64,000 nucleotides of DNA from Butyrivibrio sp. INlla16 (GCF_900104155.1 NZ_FMYB01000020.1:1-64000), one strand, 5' to 3'. Positions 42,420 to 51,424 are shown, counted from the first letter of the stretch. Translations and numbers: made by a program. The notes: generated from the sequence alone by a model not told the origin.

Positions 42420-43181
42420 ATGAGTATTGGAAATCAGGAATTGATGCTTATAGGAATAAAGGAGACTTTTGTCATACGGGCCCTTGAGAATAAGCTCAGG
42501 GAGGCAGGTATAGACTTCTTCTTTGTTACGCCCGATATAGATGTGGTGAGTAAAAAATGGGATAACGCATCAGCAATTGCATACTATCTTGATCAGTCTG
42601 AGAAGATTGAGAAATCGTTTCTTCACTATCTGAACGAGCACCTGACAGAGGATGATAAGCAGATTATTATCATCGGCGGAAAGGCAGACACCGATATCGC
42701 CAATGGACAGCTGCCCAGTGGAATGATTCTGAAGACGTTCCTTCGACCGTTGGACGTTGAGGACTTCATCGAAACGGTTAAGAATCAGTTTTCGGAACTT
42801 CTGAATCCTTCGAAAAAAAGCATCATGGTAGTGGACGACGATGCCACCTACATAGGTCTGATCAGGGACTGGCTTCGCGAGAAATACACGGTTTCCATGG
42901 CTGTGTCCGGGCTTCAGGCGATCAGGATTCTTGGAAGGACGCAGGTGGACCTCATACTTTTGGACTATGAGATGCCGATAACAAGCGGACCGCAGGTTCT
43001 TGAGATGCTCAGAAACGACCCCTCAACCAGGGATATTCCGGTTATTTTCCTTACGGGCAAAAGTGACAAGGAAAGTGTTATGAAGGTTGTAAACTTAAAG
43101 CCCGAAGGCTATCTTTTAAAGTCCATAAAGCGGGAAGAGCTTATGGCAGATCTGCAGAAATTCTTCGCTGAGAGAAAATAG
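42420..43181 (+). CDS. Two-domain receiver protein
   Basis: A 253-residue protein beginning 3 bp after the kinase stop, so it is translationally linked. The N-terminal 125 residues resemble a receiver that has lost its phospho-site. The C-terminal domain (about 136-253) is a true receiver with VDDDATYI acid residues and D182 in LILLDYEMPITSG. The switch Thr lies in VIFLTGKSD and the Lys in YLLKSIKREE. There is no DNA-binding or enzymatic output, so it probably passes the phosphoryl group on, or acts by protein contact, within the relay of the upstream hybrid kinase. Confidence 0.85.
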   Translation: MSIGNQELMLIGIKETFVIRALENKLREAGIDFFFVTPDIDVVSKKWDNASAIAYYLDQSEKIEKSFLHYLNEHLTEDDKQIIIIGGKADTDIANGQLPSGMILKTFLRPLDVEDFIETVKNQFSELLNPSKKSIMVVDDDATYIGLIRDWLREKYTVSMAVSGLQAIRILGRTQVDLILLDYEMPITSGPQVLEMLRNDPSTRDIPVIFLTGKSDKESVMKVVNLKPEGYLLKSIKREELMADLQKFFAERK

Positions 43182-43213
43182 CAGATAAAAAATGTAAGAG
43201 GAGATTTTTGGTA

Positions 43214-44314
43214 ATGAAAAGTATTTTGGACTATGAGACAGTAGCGCTTGTCGATGAGGATGATGCGATCGAGATAATAGATCAGACGCTTCTTCCGGGA
43301 AAAACAGAGATGATAAGGCTGCGCACGGGGGAGGAAATCTGGAATGCGATTTATCTTCTTCAGGTTCGCGGCGCACCGGCTATCGGAGTAGCTGCGGGCT
43401 TTGGTCTTTATATTCTTATGAAACATTCAAAGGCAGAGTCTTTTTCGGAGTTCATGACAGAGCTCAAGGAAAAGAGTGACTACCTCAATTCTTCAAGACC
43501 CACAGCGGTGAACCTTTCCTGGGCACTTAAGCGCATGGAAGCACATGTGATGAGTGTGGCCAAAGAGCGCGGAATGACAGAGGAAAACGGTGCGGGCTCT
43601 TTTGACAGAGATGCTCTAATAACCGAAATGAGAGAGGAATCCGAGCGCATAAAGGCGGAGGATATCGACGTCTGCAGAAGAATCGGAGAGAACGGCCTCA
43701 CTCTTATAAAGGACGGCTACGGCCTTCTGACACACTGCAACGCAGGACAACTTGCAACCTGCAAGTACGGCACAGCCACAGCGCCTATGTATCTTGCTCA
43801 TGAAAAGGGCATGAATATACGCGTTTACTGCGATGAGACAAGACCTCTCCTTCAGGGGGCAAGACTCACCGCATTTGAGCTGCAGTCAGCCGGAATAGAT
43901 ACAACTCTTTTGTGCGATAACATGTCAGCATCTCTTATGAAAACCGGTGCAATAGACGCTATTTTCGTGGGTTGCGACAGAGTTGCCGCTAACGGAGATG
44001 CCGCCAATAAGATAGGAACCAGTGTGGTGGCGACTGTGGCTAAACGCTATGGTATCCCTTTTTATGTATGTGCGCCAACCTCAACAATTGACATAAATAC
44101 GAAGACCGGTGACGACATAAAAATCGAACAGAGAAAGCCCGAAGAGGTTACCGAAATGTGGTATAAGGAGCGCATGGCTCCCGAGGGCGTGAAGGTTTAT
44201 AATCCCGCTTTTGATGTTACGGATAACGAGCTTATAACAGGCATTGTGACTGAGTTTGGAGTGCTTCGTGCACCGTACGATGTTAGCATAGCTGAACTGT
44301 TTGAGAGTATGTAA
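43214..44314 (+). CDS. mtnA: Methylthioribose-1-phosphate isomerase
   Basis: An eIF-2B-like isomerase of 366 residues that converts 5-methylthioribose-1-phosphate to methylthioribulose-1-phosphate in methionine salvage. Family segments are YLLQVRGAPAIGVAAGFGL, LLTHCNAGQLATCKYGTA, DETRPLLQGARLTAFEL, FVGCDRVAANGDAANKIGT and FYVCAPTSTID. The Cys in HCNAG and the Asp in GCDR are the catalytic pair. ATG 43214 is chosen; a TTG at 43208 is a possible alternative, since AGAGGAG lies close. It is odd among signalling genes and no other salvage gene is near. A role on the related 5-deoxyribose-1-phosphate is possible. Confidence 0.93.
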   Translation: MKSILDYETVALVDEDDAIEIIDQTLLPGKTEMIRLRTGEEIWNAIYLLQVRGAPAIGVAAGFGLYILMKHSKAESFSEFMTELKEKSDYLNSSRPTAVNLSWALKRMEAHVMSVAKERGMTEENGAGSFDRDALITEMREESERIKAEDIDVCRRIGENGLTLIKDGYGLLTHCNAGQLATCKYGTATAPMYLAHEKGMNIRVYCDETRPLLQGARLTAFELQSAGIDTTLLCDNMSASLMKTGAIDAIFVGCDRVAANGDAANKIGTSVVATVAKRYGIPFYVCAPTSTIDINTKTGDDIKIEQRKPEEVTEMWYKERMAPEGVKVYNPAFDVTDNELITGIVTEFGVLRAPYDVSIAELFESM

Positions 44315-44447
44315 TCGTGCTTAAAGAAAACGGAAAAAGAGTATTAAATATTCATAAATTCGTGCAATTTCATTGAGAGTTATTTTTTTCGGTGATAGAA
44401 TAATTTTGGAAGATTATATGCCGAAATAATACGCGAGGGCACTGATA

Positions 44448-46970
44448 ATGGCTGTTGTTACCGCCGATGAGGATAAAAGTTTATATCAGCCTGATTTGAT
44501 AGCTAACGAGCTGCTGCTCATAAAGAAACAGGGCGGAGATGTTGAAAAGTACAAGGAACAGAATTTCAACATTTATCAGCTTGCGGAAATCCGAAAGGGA
44601 CTTTCGACCGGGGTCAACGTAGATACCTATGCCAAACCTGATGTGCCCTGGAATGAGATGGAAGAGATACGGCTTGAGCTTCAGAGCGGAATCGATATGT
44701 CTGCTTATCGTGAGGCGGGCTTTGATATAATGCAGCTTGCCGAGATCAGAGAAGGGCTCTCGGAAAATCTTGATGTTTCCGAGTATGCAAGGCCGGAGTT
44801 TTTTTCAGACCAGATGAAACAGATCAGACTCGGACTTATGGCGGGTGTGCCTGTTATCTTCTATCAGGATGAGAGATTCAACTGGCTGCAGATGCAAGAG
44901 ATCCGGATTGGTCTCGAGCACGGCACAGACATATCTCAGTATGCGCGAATAGATATGCCCTACATGAAAATGAGGGTGATAAGAGAGAGCCTCGAGGATG
45001 GCCTCGAGCTTGACGAGAGATTGATTCGCAATAAGGATGCATCCACATTGGAGCAGATCCATATTGCTTTTAAGGAGAAGATAGATATCTCCGAATATGT
45101 AAAAAGAAATTTTGATGCCGAGCAGCTGGAACAGATCAGAAAGGCAAAACAGGAAGGAATCGAGGATATAGACCGTTACTTCCTTTTTGGCATGCGCGGC
45201 GAATGTATGCATGAGGTCAGAAAAGGGCTGGAGCAGAACCTCGATGTTTCCATTTATGCCGATGAGAAATACGGTTGGAAGCAGATGAGAGAGCTGCGCC
45301 TCGGACTTGAACATCAGATTGATGTTACGCCCTATGCAAAGTCCCTTTATCGCGCAGATCAGATGTACGAGATAAGAAGGGGACTTGAGAACAATGTAGA
45401 TGTAGATTTGTATAAGAGCATGGTTCATCCCGCGCAGGAGATGCGAATCATGCGTAAATGGCTTGAGGAGGGTAAAACTCTTCCCAGCAATTTGAGCAAG
45501 CTCTTTACGGGACAGCTCCAGGAAGAGCTGGAGAAGCCTGCGGATGAAGAGGTTAAGGCGTGGCAGTTCCTTCAGACTGAGGAAGGACGCCTTATCGATA
45601 TTTCGGAAGATAAAATGAAGTGCTATTTTACTCTTCCTCTCGGAGCCAAGGGAACAACATATACTCTTGAGAAGGTGATTAAGCTGCTGTACAGCGCCCG
45701 TGTACGAAGGGGCGTCAGCAGGAAAGCCATCGAAGAGATGATACTGAATAAGAAGTTCGGCGTTAAGACTCTTGTGGCTCAGGGGAAATTACCTGTGAAC
45801 GGGACCGACGGATACTATGAATTCCTTATGAATTTGAACGAGGACATTCAGCCGGATTTAAGTAGCGGAGACGTGGCGGATTTTTCCAGGGTAAAAGTGT
45901 TCCAGGAGGTCAAGCTCGGAGATAAGCTTGCAATCTATCATCCCGCAACTGTCGGTGAGGACGGCTTCGATGTCAACGGAAAACTGTTAAAGGCAAAGCC
46001 TGGAAAAGGAAAACCGATACTAAAAGGACAGGGATTCATGATGCTGGCCGATAAGCAGACGTATGTGTCCTCGCTTGCGGGTGTCGGAAGAATCCTAAAC
46101 GGTGAGATAAGGATTGATAAGGCTAAGACCTACGAATCACTTATCAATGTCAAAGATAAGATAGTCTACGACGGAACCATCTGGGTAAAAGGAGATGTAG
46201 ACAATGTTTACATCCAGGCAAAAGGTGATGTTGTGGTGGACGGAAGCGTTTCGTGTTCCGATATACATGCCGGCGGCCGCGTGTTTGTCAAAAAAAGTAT
46301 TGTCGGAAATGTAAACGACCGTGTTTCGATAACGGCCGGAGGCATGGTGGCAGCAGCTCATCTTGATACGGCAAACATCAAGTGCAAGGGTGATCTTATT
46401 TCCAACGACTGCCTGAACTGCGATGTATCAGCTGACGGAAAAGTCGTTATGCTTGGCGAAAAAGGACTTGTGAGCGGAGGTGTCGTTACCTCACTAAGGG
46501 GCGTTGAAACAGCGGTTCTTGGAAGCAAAACAGTAAAGGAAACAGTTGTCAGAACGGGAATCACAGAGGAACTCGATTACGAGTATCAGATGCTTCTTAA
46601 GAATGTCAGTCGTTTGTATGCGGAGCTTAAAACCTACGATCAACAAAGAGGAAAGCTGCAGTCCTTTAACGATAATACCAATAAACAGGCTTTGCAGATA
46701 AAAATCAAAATCAATGCAGAATCTGCGATAAAGGAAGCTGAGCTTGAAAAACTGAACGAGAGAAAGCGGGTTATAGAGAAAGAGATGGAATCGGTAAGGG
46801 ATGCCAAAGTCATAGTCTCAAGACTTGTATTTAGCGGAACTACCGTGAAACTTGGAAACAGAGTGCTGCGAGTGCATGATATAGTCGAAACATCCAGGGG
46901 AATAACCTTTACAGGGAAAGATGGCGGACTGGTAATGCTTGACGGTGAGAAACCGATAGCAAGGAGCTAA
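44448..46970 (+). CDS. FapA-family (DUF342) protein with about 12 N-terminal 26-residue repeats
   Basis: An 840-residue cytoplasmic protein. Residues about 40-350 are a dozen units of about 26 residues with the pattern (Q/E)M..IR.GLE...D(V/I)S.YA, for example QMRELRLGLEHQIDVTPYA. The C-terminal part (about 375-840) matches FapA: GTDGYYEFLMNLNE, a beta-helix region (VYIQAKGDVVVDGSVSCSDI, AGGRVFVKKSIVG), then a coiled coil (ELDYEYQMLLKNVSRLYAEL) and a small end domain. FapA proteins are linked to flagella and surface processes in many bacteria, with an unclear mechanism. ATG 44448 follows GAGGG. The HD-GYP regulator gene starts 3 bp after the stop. Confidence 0.82.
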   Translation: MAVVTADEDKSLYQPDLIANELLLIKKQGGDVEKYKEQNFNIYQLAEIRKGLSTGVNVDTYAKPDVPWNEMEEIRLELQSGIDMSAYREAGFDIMQLAEIREGLSENLDVSEYARPEFFSDQMKQIRLGLMAGVPVIFYQDERFNWLQMQEIRIGLEHGTDISQYARIDMPYMKMRVIRESLEDGLELDERLIRNKDASTLEQIHIAFKEKIDISEYVKRNFDAEQLEQIRKAKQEGIEDIDRYFLFGMRGECMHEVRKGLEQNLDVSIYADEKYGWKQMRELRLGLEHQIDVTPYAKSLYRADQMYEIRRGLENNVDVDLYKSMVHPAQEMRIMRKWLEEGKTLPSNLSKLFTGQLQEELEKPADEEVKAWQFLQTEEGRLIDISEDKMKCYFTLPLGAKGTTYTLEKVIKLLYSARVRRGVSRKAIEEMILNKKFGVKTLVAQGKLPVNGTDGYYEFLMNLNEDIQPDLSSGDVADFSRVKVFQEVKLGDKLAIYHPATVGEDGFDVNGKLLKAKPGKGKPILKGQGFMMLADKQTYVSSLAGVGRILNGEIRIDKAKTYESLINVKDKIVYDGTIWVKGDVDNVYIQAKGDVVVDGSVSCSDIHAGGRVFVKKSIVGNVNDRVSITAGGMVAAAHLDTANIKCKGDLISNDCLNCDVSADGKVVMLGEKGLVSGGVVTSLRGVETAVLGSKTVKETVVRTGITEELDYEYQMLLKNVSRLYAELKTYDQQRGKLQSFNDNTNKQALQIKIKINAESAIKEAELEKLNERKRVIEKEMESVRDAKVIVSRLVFSGTTVKLGNRVLRVHDIVETSRGITFTGKDGGLVMLDGEKPIARS

Positions 46971-46973
46971 AAA

Positions 46974-48116
46974 GTGGCTGACAAGAGTATTCTAATTGTA
47001 GATGACACAGAAATAAATAGAGGTATCCTGGCTGAAATTTTCAAGGATCAGTATGATATTCTGGAGGCTGAAAACGGAAAGAAGGCTCTTGGAATTATTG
47101 CGCAGAAAAAGGACGAGATCGCCGCGATTCTGCTTGATATAGTTATGCCTGAAATGGATGGGTTCAGACTTTTGGAGGAACTATTCAAGCACAAGATTCC
47201 GGACAAGATTCCGGTTTTGATGATTACTGCGGACACTTCGGCAGAGACCGAGAGAAAGTGCTACCAGACAGGCGCTACCGACGTTATTCATAAACCCTTT
47301 GATTCATTTATAGTTCAACACAGGGTTAAGAGGGCTATCGAGCTCAATATGAACCGCAAGGTTCTCGAACAGAAGGTTAACGATCAGACCAAGGTCCTCA
47401 AAAAGCAGTACATGGTTCTTAAAAAGCAGGAAGAGCGCTTAAGGGAGACCAACAGCAGAATTATTGATACGATTTGTACGATTGTTGAGTTCCGTAATCT
47501 TGAGTCCGGATATCACTTAAAGAGAATCAAGGGCTTTGTTCAGATCCTGGCAAATGTGGCGATGAGAAACTATCCCGAATTCGGACTCACACCGCACAAG
47601 ATTGAAGTTATTACCAACGCCAGTGCCATGCACGACATCGGAAAGATTACCGTTCCCGATGCTATTTTGCTAAAGCCCGGGCGCCTGACTCCCGATGAAT
47701 TCGACATCATGAAGTCGCATACCACAAGAGGTTGCGAGATCGTTAAGATGCTGGCAGACCTGCAGGATAAGGAGTATCTTGAGGTCAGCTACGATATATG
47801 CAGACACCATCATGAAAAATACGATGGCAAGGGTTATCCCGACGGCTTAAAGGGAGAGGAAATCTCCATCGCTGCGCAGCTAACCTCCCTAGCGGATGTC
47901 TATGATGCGCTTGTAAGTGACCGTGTATATAAATCAGCTTATTCGCCCACCAAGGCCTATGAGATGATCAAAAATGGTGAGAGCGGAATCTTCTCCACAA
48001 AGATGCTCGCCTGCTTCGATATTGCAAGACCCGAGATGGAGGCCATGGTTACAAGAACCAAGGCTGAGGAGGAAGCAAATCTGGCCGCCGGTGGCGGAGG
48101 CTTGCTTAGCCAGTGA
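46974..48116 (+). CDS. Response regulator with HD-GYP phosphodiesterase output
   Basis: A 380-residue protein likely to hydrolyse cyclic-di-GMP when phosphorylated. The receiver (about 5-122) has D55 in AILLDIVMPEMDG. A helical linker (about 125-160) leads to the HD-GYP domain, with the metal-binding HD in MHDIGKITVPDAIL, then H in KSHTTRGCEI, HH in CRHHHEKYDGKGYPDGLKG and the D of SLADVYDALVSDR. GTG 46974 is used with AAGGAG upstream, 3 bp after the FapA-like stop. The Gly-rich tail is flexible. It is the most probable output of the kinase and receiver genes upstream. Confidence 0.92.
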   Translation: MADKSILIVDDTEINRGILAEIFKDQYDILEAENGKKALGIIAQKKDEIAAILLDIVMPEMDGFRLLEELFKHKIPDKIPVLMITADTSAETERKCYQTGATDVIHKPFDSFIVQHRVKRAIELNMNRKVLEQKVNDQTKVLKKQYMVLKKQEERLRETNSRIIDTICTIVEFRNLESGYHLKRIKGFVQILANVAMRNYPEFGLTPHKIEVITNASAMHDIGKITVPDAILLKPGRLTPDEFDIMKSHTTRGCEIVKMLADLQDKEYLEVSYDICRHHHEKYDGKGYPDGLKGEEISIAAQLTSLADVYDALVSDRVYKSAYSPTKAYEMIKNGESGIFSTKMLACFDIARPEMEAMVTRTKAEEEANLAAGGGGLLSQ

Positions 48117-48150
48117 TAGTACTGTACTATAATATAAGGCTATAAAGATA

Positions 48151-48188
48151 AAATAAGAGCCATAGCTAATTGCTATGGCTCTTATTTT
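48151..48188. terminator. Bidirectional terminator
   Basis: A 16-bp perfect stem (AAATAAGAGCCATAGC at 48151-48166 with its complement at 48172-48187) and T tracts on both strands serves the HD-GYP gene and the convergent tRNA-Arg. Confidence 0.93.
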
Positions 48189-48194
48189 AATCGA

Positions 48195-48268
48195 CGTGTG
48201 TGAAAGGATTCGAACCCTCGACCTTCTGGTCCGTAGCCAGACGCTCTATCCAGCTGAGCTACACACAC
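48195..48268 (-). tRNA. tRNA-Arg(ACG)
   Basis: The minus-strand 74-nt cloverleaf has acceptor gtgtgtg/cacacac with discriminator G and D arm gctc/gagc. The anticodon stem tctgg/ccaga has loop ctACGga, giving ACG (wobble inosine). The T stem gaggg/ccttt uses two G-U pairs. CCA is not encoded. Confidence 0.93.
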
Positions 48269-48375
48269 ATGCCTGCACAACTTGTGCAGCAAAAATTATT
48301 ATAACATCGAATAAGTAATTGTCAATACTGTTTTTAAATTTCTTTTCCCTATTTTCCAATCCCCGGATCTGAGGC

Positions 48376-48460
48376 ACACAAAAATCCCCTATTAATGGGA
48401 GGAGACCGGCATGGGTGGGGACTCCATACCGGTCATTAAGAAAAGGAGATTGTCCTTTTT
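48376..48460 (+). ncRNA. Possible small structured RNA or leader ending in a terminator
   Basis: Between tRNA-Arg and the methyltransferase, ACCGGCATG (48405-48413) pairs with CATACCGGT (48425-48433), with one G-U pair. AAAAGGA (48441-48447) then pairs with TCCTTTT (48453-48459) and is followed by T residues, a rho-independent terminator. An initial CCCCTATTAATGGG hairpin precedes both (about 48386-48399). Three stems in 85 bp suggest a small RNA or attenuator; no known family is recognised. Confidence 0.4.
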
Positions 48461-48592
48461 GTTCTGCAATAAGTATATCGACAAAAGTTCCCGGAACTTT
48501 ATAGTGAAATAAAAAATTTTTTAAAACTACAAACTGTGATAAAATAAAACGGATTTAATTAGTCACCCGCAGATTATTATAAAAGGATAACT

Positions 48593-49750
48593 ATGCAGAG
48601 ATTTGATTTGATTGCACCATGCCATTTTGGCCTGGAAGCGGTTTTGAAAAAAGAAATAATTAGCCTTGGCTATGAGATACGCGAAGTTGCGGACGGAAGA
48701 GTGACCTTCATCGGTGACGCGGACGCCGTTGTCCGTGCGAATATCGGACTGAGAACGGCCGAGAGAGTACTCATCAAGGTCGGTTCTTTTCATGCGATTA
48801 CCTTTGAGGAACTGTATCAGGGAACCAGAGCGCTTCCATGGGAGCAGTACATCCCGAAGGACGGCAAATTCTGGGTTAAGAAGGCAAGTAGCGTTAAGAG
48901 TAAGCTTTTTAGCCCGTCTGACATACAGTCCATTATGAAAAAAGCGATGGTTGACAGACTTTCCGATATCTACGGAATCATGCGTTTTGAGGAAAGCGGC
49001 GAGAGCTTTCCGGTAAGGGTTTTCCTTATGAAGGACGAGGTCACCGTGGCGCTTGATACGACAGGCGAGTCACTCCACAAGAGAGGCTACAGAAAGCTTG
49101 AGGCCAAGGCTCCGATTGCCGAGAACCTGGCGGCCGCTCTTTTGATGCTGACACCCTGGAAACCCGACAGGATACTTGTGGACCCCTTCTGCGGAAGCGG
49201 AACCTTCCCCATTGAGGCGGCGATGATCGCGGCGAATGTGGCACCCGGAATGCACAGACATTTTACAGCAGAGAAATGGACACATATCATCACTCCCCAG
49301 AACTGGAAGGATGTGCGCGAGGAGTGCGCCGATGAGATTCACTTTGGTGTGGATACCGATATTCAGGGCTATGACATCGATCCGGAGGTCATTGATATTG
49401 CAAGGATAAATGCCGAGAAAGCCGGCGTTGATAAAATGATACATTTTCAGGCGAGACCTGTCGCTGACTTAAGTCACAGGAAGAAATACGGCTTCATTAT
49501 CACCAATCCTCCCTACGGCGAGAGAATCGGTGAACAGAAGGAGCTTCCTGCGCTTTACAAGACACTTGGCGAGAGATACAAGGCTCTGGATTCCTGGTCG
49601 ATGTACCTTATCACCGCATACGACAAGGCGGAGCGCGATATCGGCAAGAAGGCTGACAAGAACCGTAAGATTTACAACGGTATGATAAAGACCTATTTTT
49701 ACCAATACATGGGACCTAAACCTCCCAGAAGGAATATAAGTAATGATTGA
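48593..49750 (+). CDS. THUMP-domain class I rRNA (guanine-N2) methyltransferase, RlmL/YpsC type
   Basis: A 385-residue SAM-dependent enzyme that probably methylates a 23S rRNA guanine. The N-terminal THUMP domain has DLIAPCHFGLEAVLKKEI and YEIREVADGRVTF. The methyltransferase part has PDRILVDPFCGSGTFPIEAA (SAM loop), GYDIDPEVIDIARINAEKAG and the catalytic NPPYGERIG. Length and order match the Firmicute YpsC group rather than the longer fused RlmKL. AAAGGA precedes ATG 48593. It overlaps the next gene by 8 bp. Confidence 0.92.
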   Translation: MQRFDLIAPCHFGLEAVLKKEIISLGYEIREVADGRVTFIGDADAVVRANIGLRTAERVLIKVGSFHAITFEELYQGTRALPWEQYIPKDGKFWVKKASSVKSKLFSPSDIQSIMKKAMVDRLSDIYGIMRFEESGESFPVRVFLMKDEVTVALDTTGESLHKRGYRKLEAKAPIAENLAAALLMLTPWKPDRILVDPFCGSGTFPIEAAMIAANVAPGMHRHFTAEKWTHIITPQNWKDVREECADEIHFGVDTDIQGYDIDPEVIDIARINAEKAGVDKMIHFQARPVADLSHRKKYGFIITNPPYGERIGEQKELPALYKTLGERYKALDSWSMYLITAYDKAERDIGKKADKNRKIYNGMIKTYFYQYMGPKPPRRNISND

Positions 49751-50792
49751 AAACAGACTACGGAAAACCGCGATCATGACCGGTATATTTGTGGTGCTGT
49801 CGCTCGGAGTCATGTTCTTTAGAGCTGCCACCAAGGATGTCATAATCGCTGAAGCGGGTGAGGAGGTTGTAACAAAAATCGAAGATGCCCGTGAATATGA
49901 ATTGAAAATTCAGGCTCCCACGACCTCTAAAGGGAATGGAAGCCTGGTGATACCGCTTGAGAGCGGTGTATCTTCAGACAGTATCACCTTTGAAGAGAGA
50001 CACGGACTTCACCAGTTTGTGCTCTATGTAAAGGGCAAAGACCCTGAATTTTATGCGAAAAACGGTGTGGTGACAGACCTCATCTGTATCCAGAAGGCTA
50101 CCTTCAGCCCTCTTGGAGATAGCGGTCTTGTGTGCCTTAAATTCTGGCTTGACGGCCTATATGAGAATTCCACTTCGCTCGGAGACGGCGAGATTGTGGT
50201 GAATTTTAACGTACCTTCGGGTGACTATGAAAATGTTGTAGTAATCGATCCTGTGGATGAGCTCGGGCTTAAGATGATCCCTTATATTAAGAACGCTTTT
50301 CAGGGAGATGAGAGCGTGAAGCTGTATTTTACCACGCTTGATGACACCGAGGTCGGAGCGGAGGCGCTTGCATCACTTATAAATGACTCCGGCGCGGATT
50401 TTTATGTGCAGCTTGGAATCGACGAGACAGTCGAGAGCGACGCAGGTGTAAGGACTTATTTCAACGACAGATTTTTCATAAGAGGCTTCGGAAATGTGGA
50501 TCTCGCCGACAAGCTTGAGATGAGCGTTGCGGAGAACTCAGGGAACAAGGCTCTCGGGCTATCTTCTTCCTATAAGGAGAATGAAAAGCTGACCACTTCA
50601 AAGATTCCGTCTGCCTTTGTGACAATCGGCAATCTCAACAACAGAGTCGATCATGACAAGCTTTCCAAGGACAGCTATATAGAAAAGTGCGCAAAGGGAG
50701 TTGCAGAGGGAATTCGCAATGCTTTTGAGACGGTAAATCCCACAGACTCCTCATCTGAGGATGATGCGCTGCAGGGAATTATAAACGGCTAA
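49743..50792 (+). CDS. Amidase_3-like exported protein lacking zinc ligands
   Basis: A 349-residue protein with one membrane helix (about 9-28) and an external part. Residues about 60-150 form a beta domain, like the AMIN domains of cell-wall amidases. From about 160 the layout follows N-acetylmuramoyl-L-alanine amidases, but key motifs are altered. The DPGHGG site reads VVIDPVDELG. The SIHAN site reads DFYVQLGIDE. The ETGFLSN site reads FVTIGNLNN, with no catalytic Glu. The final NAFE region with KCAKGVAEGIR matches the family C-terminus. It is probably a non-catalytic peptidoglycan-binding or regulatory relative. It overlaps the methyltransferase gene by 8 bp. Confidence 0.65.
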   Translation: MIENRLRKTAIMTGIFVVLSLGVMFFRAATKDVIIAEAGEEVVTKIEDAREYELKIQAPTTSKGNGSLVIPLESGVSSDSITFEERHGLHQFVLYVKGKDPEFYAKNGVVTDLICIQKATFSPLGDSGLVCLKFWLDGLYENSTSLGDGEIVVNFNVPSGDYENVVVIDPVDELGLKMIPYIKNAFQGDESVKLYFTTLDDTEVGAEALASLINDSGADFYVQLGIDETVESDAGVRTYFNDRFFIRGFGNVDLADKLEMSVAENSGNKALGLSSSYKENEKLTTSKIPSAFVTIGNLNNRVDHDKLSKDSYIEKCAKGVAEGIRNAFETVNPTDSSSEDDALQGIING

Positions 50793-50824
50793 TCGATACA
50801 ATTTATTTGTAATGGAGATATATT

Positions 50825-51424
50825 ATGAAAATAATTTTTGCTACCGGTAATGAAAACAAGATGAGAGAAATCAGAGAGATTCTGGGCGGAGTTGCATCCG
50901 AGATCAATTCCATGAAGGATGAGGGAATCGACCTTGATATAGTCGAGGACGGCACCACTTTTGAGGAAAACTCCATGATAAAGGCAAGAGCTGTCGCTGA
51001 TTACTGCAAAGAGAAGGGAATGACCGATTTTTGCATAATGGCTGATGACTCCGGACTCGAGATAGACTACCTGGACAAGGCACCCGGCATCTATTCCGCC
51101 AGATTCCTTGGTCATGACACACCCTATTCCGAGAAGAACAAGCAAATCCTCGAGAAGCTTGAAGAAGTTCCGGATGAAAAGCGCACTGCAAGATTCGTAT
51201 GCGCCATAGGTGCAGTCCGTTCAAACGGCGAGGAGCTTGTGGTCAGAGCTACTATGGAAGGAATAATCGGCCATGAGATAGCGGGAGAGAATGGCTTTGG
51301 CTACGATCCGATCTTCTTCCTGCCTGAATACGGCAAGACTTCCGCAGAGATTAGTCCTGAGGAGAAGAACGCAATAAGCCACAGAGGCAAAGCGCTTAGA
51401 ATGATGGCTGAGAAACTTAAGTAA
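50825..51424 (+). CDS. rdgB: Non-canonical purine NTP pyrophosphatase (RdgB/HAM1)
   Basis: A house-cleaning enzyme of 199 residues that hydrolyses dITP, XTP and ITP to the monophosphate and pyrophosphate. The substrate loop is FATGNENKMREIREIL. The catalytic and metal-binding acids lie in MADDSGLEIDYLDKAPGIYS. FGYDPIFFLPEYGKTSAEI and HRGKALRMM finish the active site. GGAG precedes ATG 50825. The amidase-like gene ends 32 bp upstream and the phosphoesterase starts 25 bp downstream, the usual neighbour of rdgB in Firmicutes. Confidence 0.96.
   Translation: MKIIFATGNENKMREIREILGGVASEINSMKDEGIDLDIVEDGTTFEENSMIKARAVADYCKEKGMTDFCIMADDSGLEIDYLDKAPGIYSARFLGHDTPYSEKNKQILEKLEEVPDEKRTARFVCAIGAVRSNGEELVVRATMEGIIGHEIAGENGFGYDPIFFLPEYGKTSAEISPEEKNAISHRGKALRMMAEKLK

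Noticed and set aside
44401-44427. Second sigma-28 promoter before the FapA-like gene
   Set aside because: GCCGAAAT with an 11-bp spacing to TAATTTTG is suggestive, but both elements depart from consensus.
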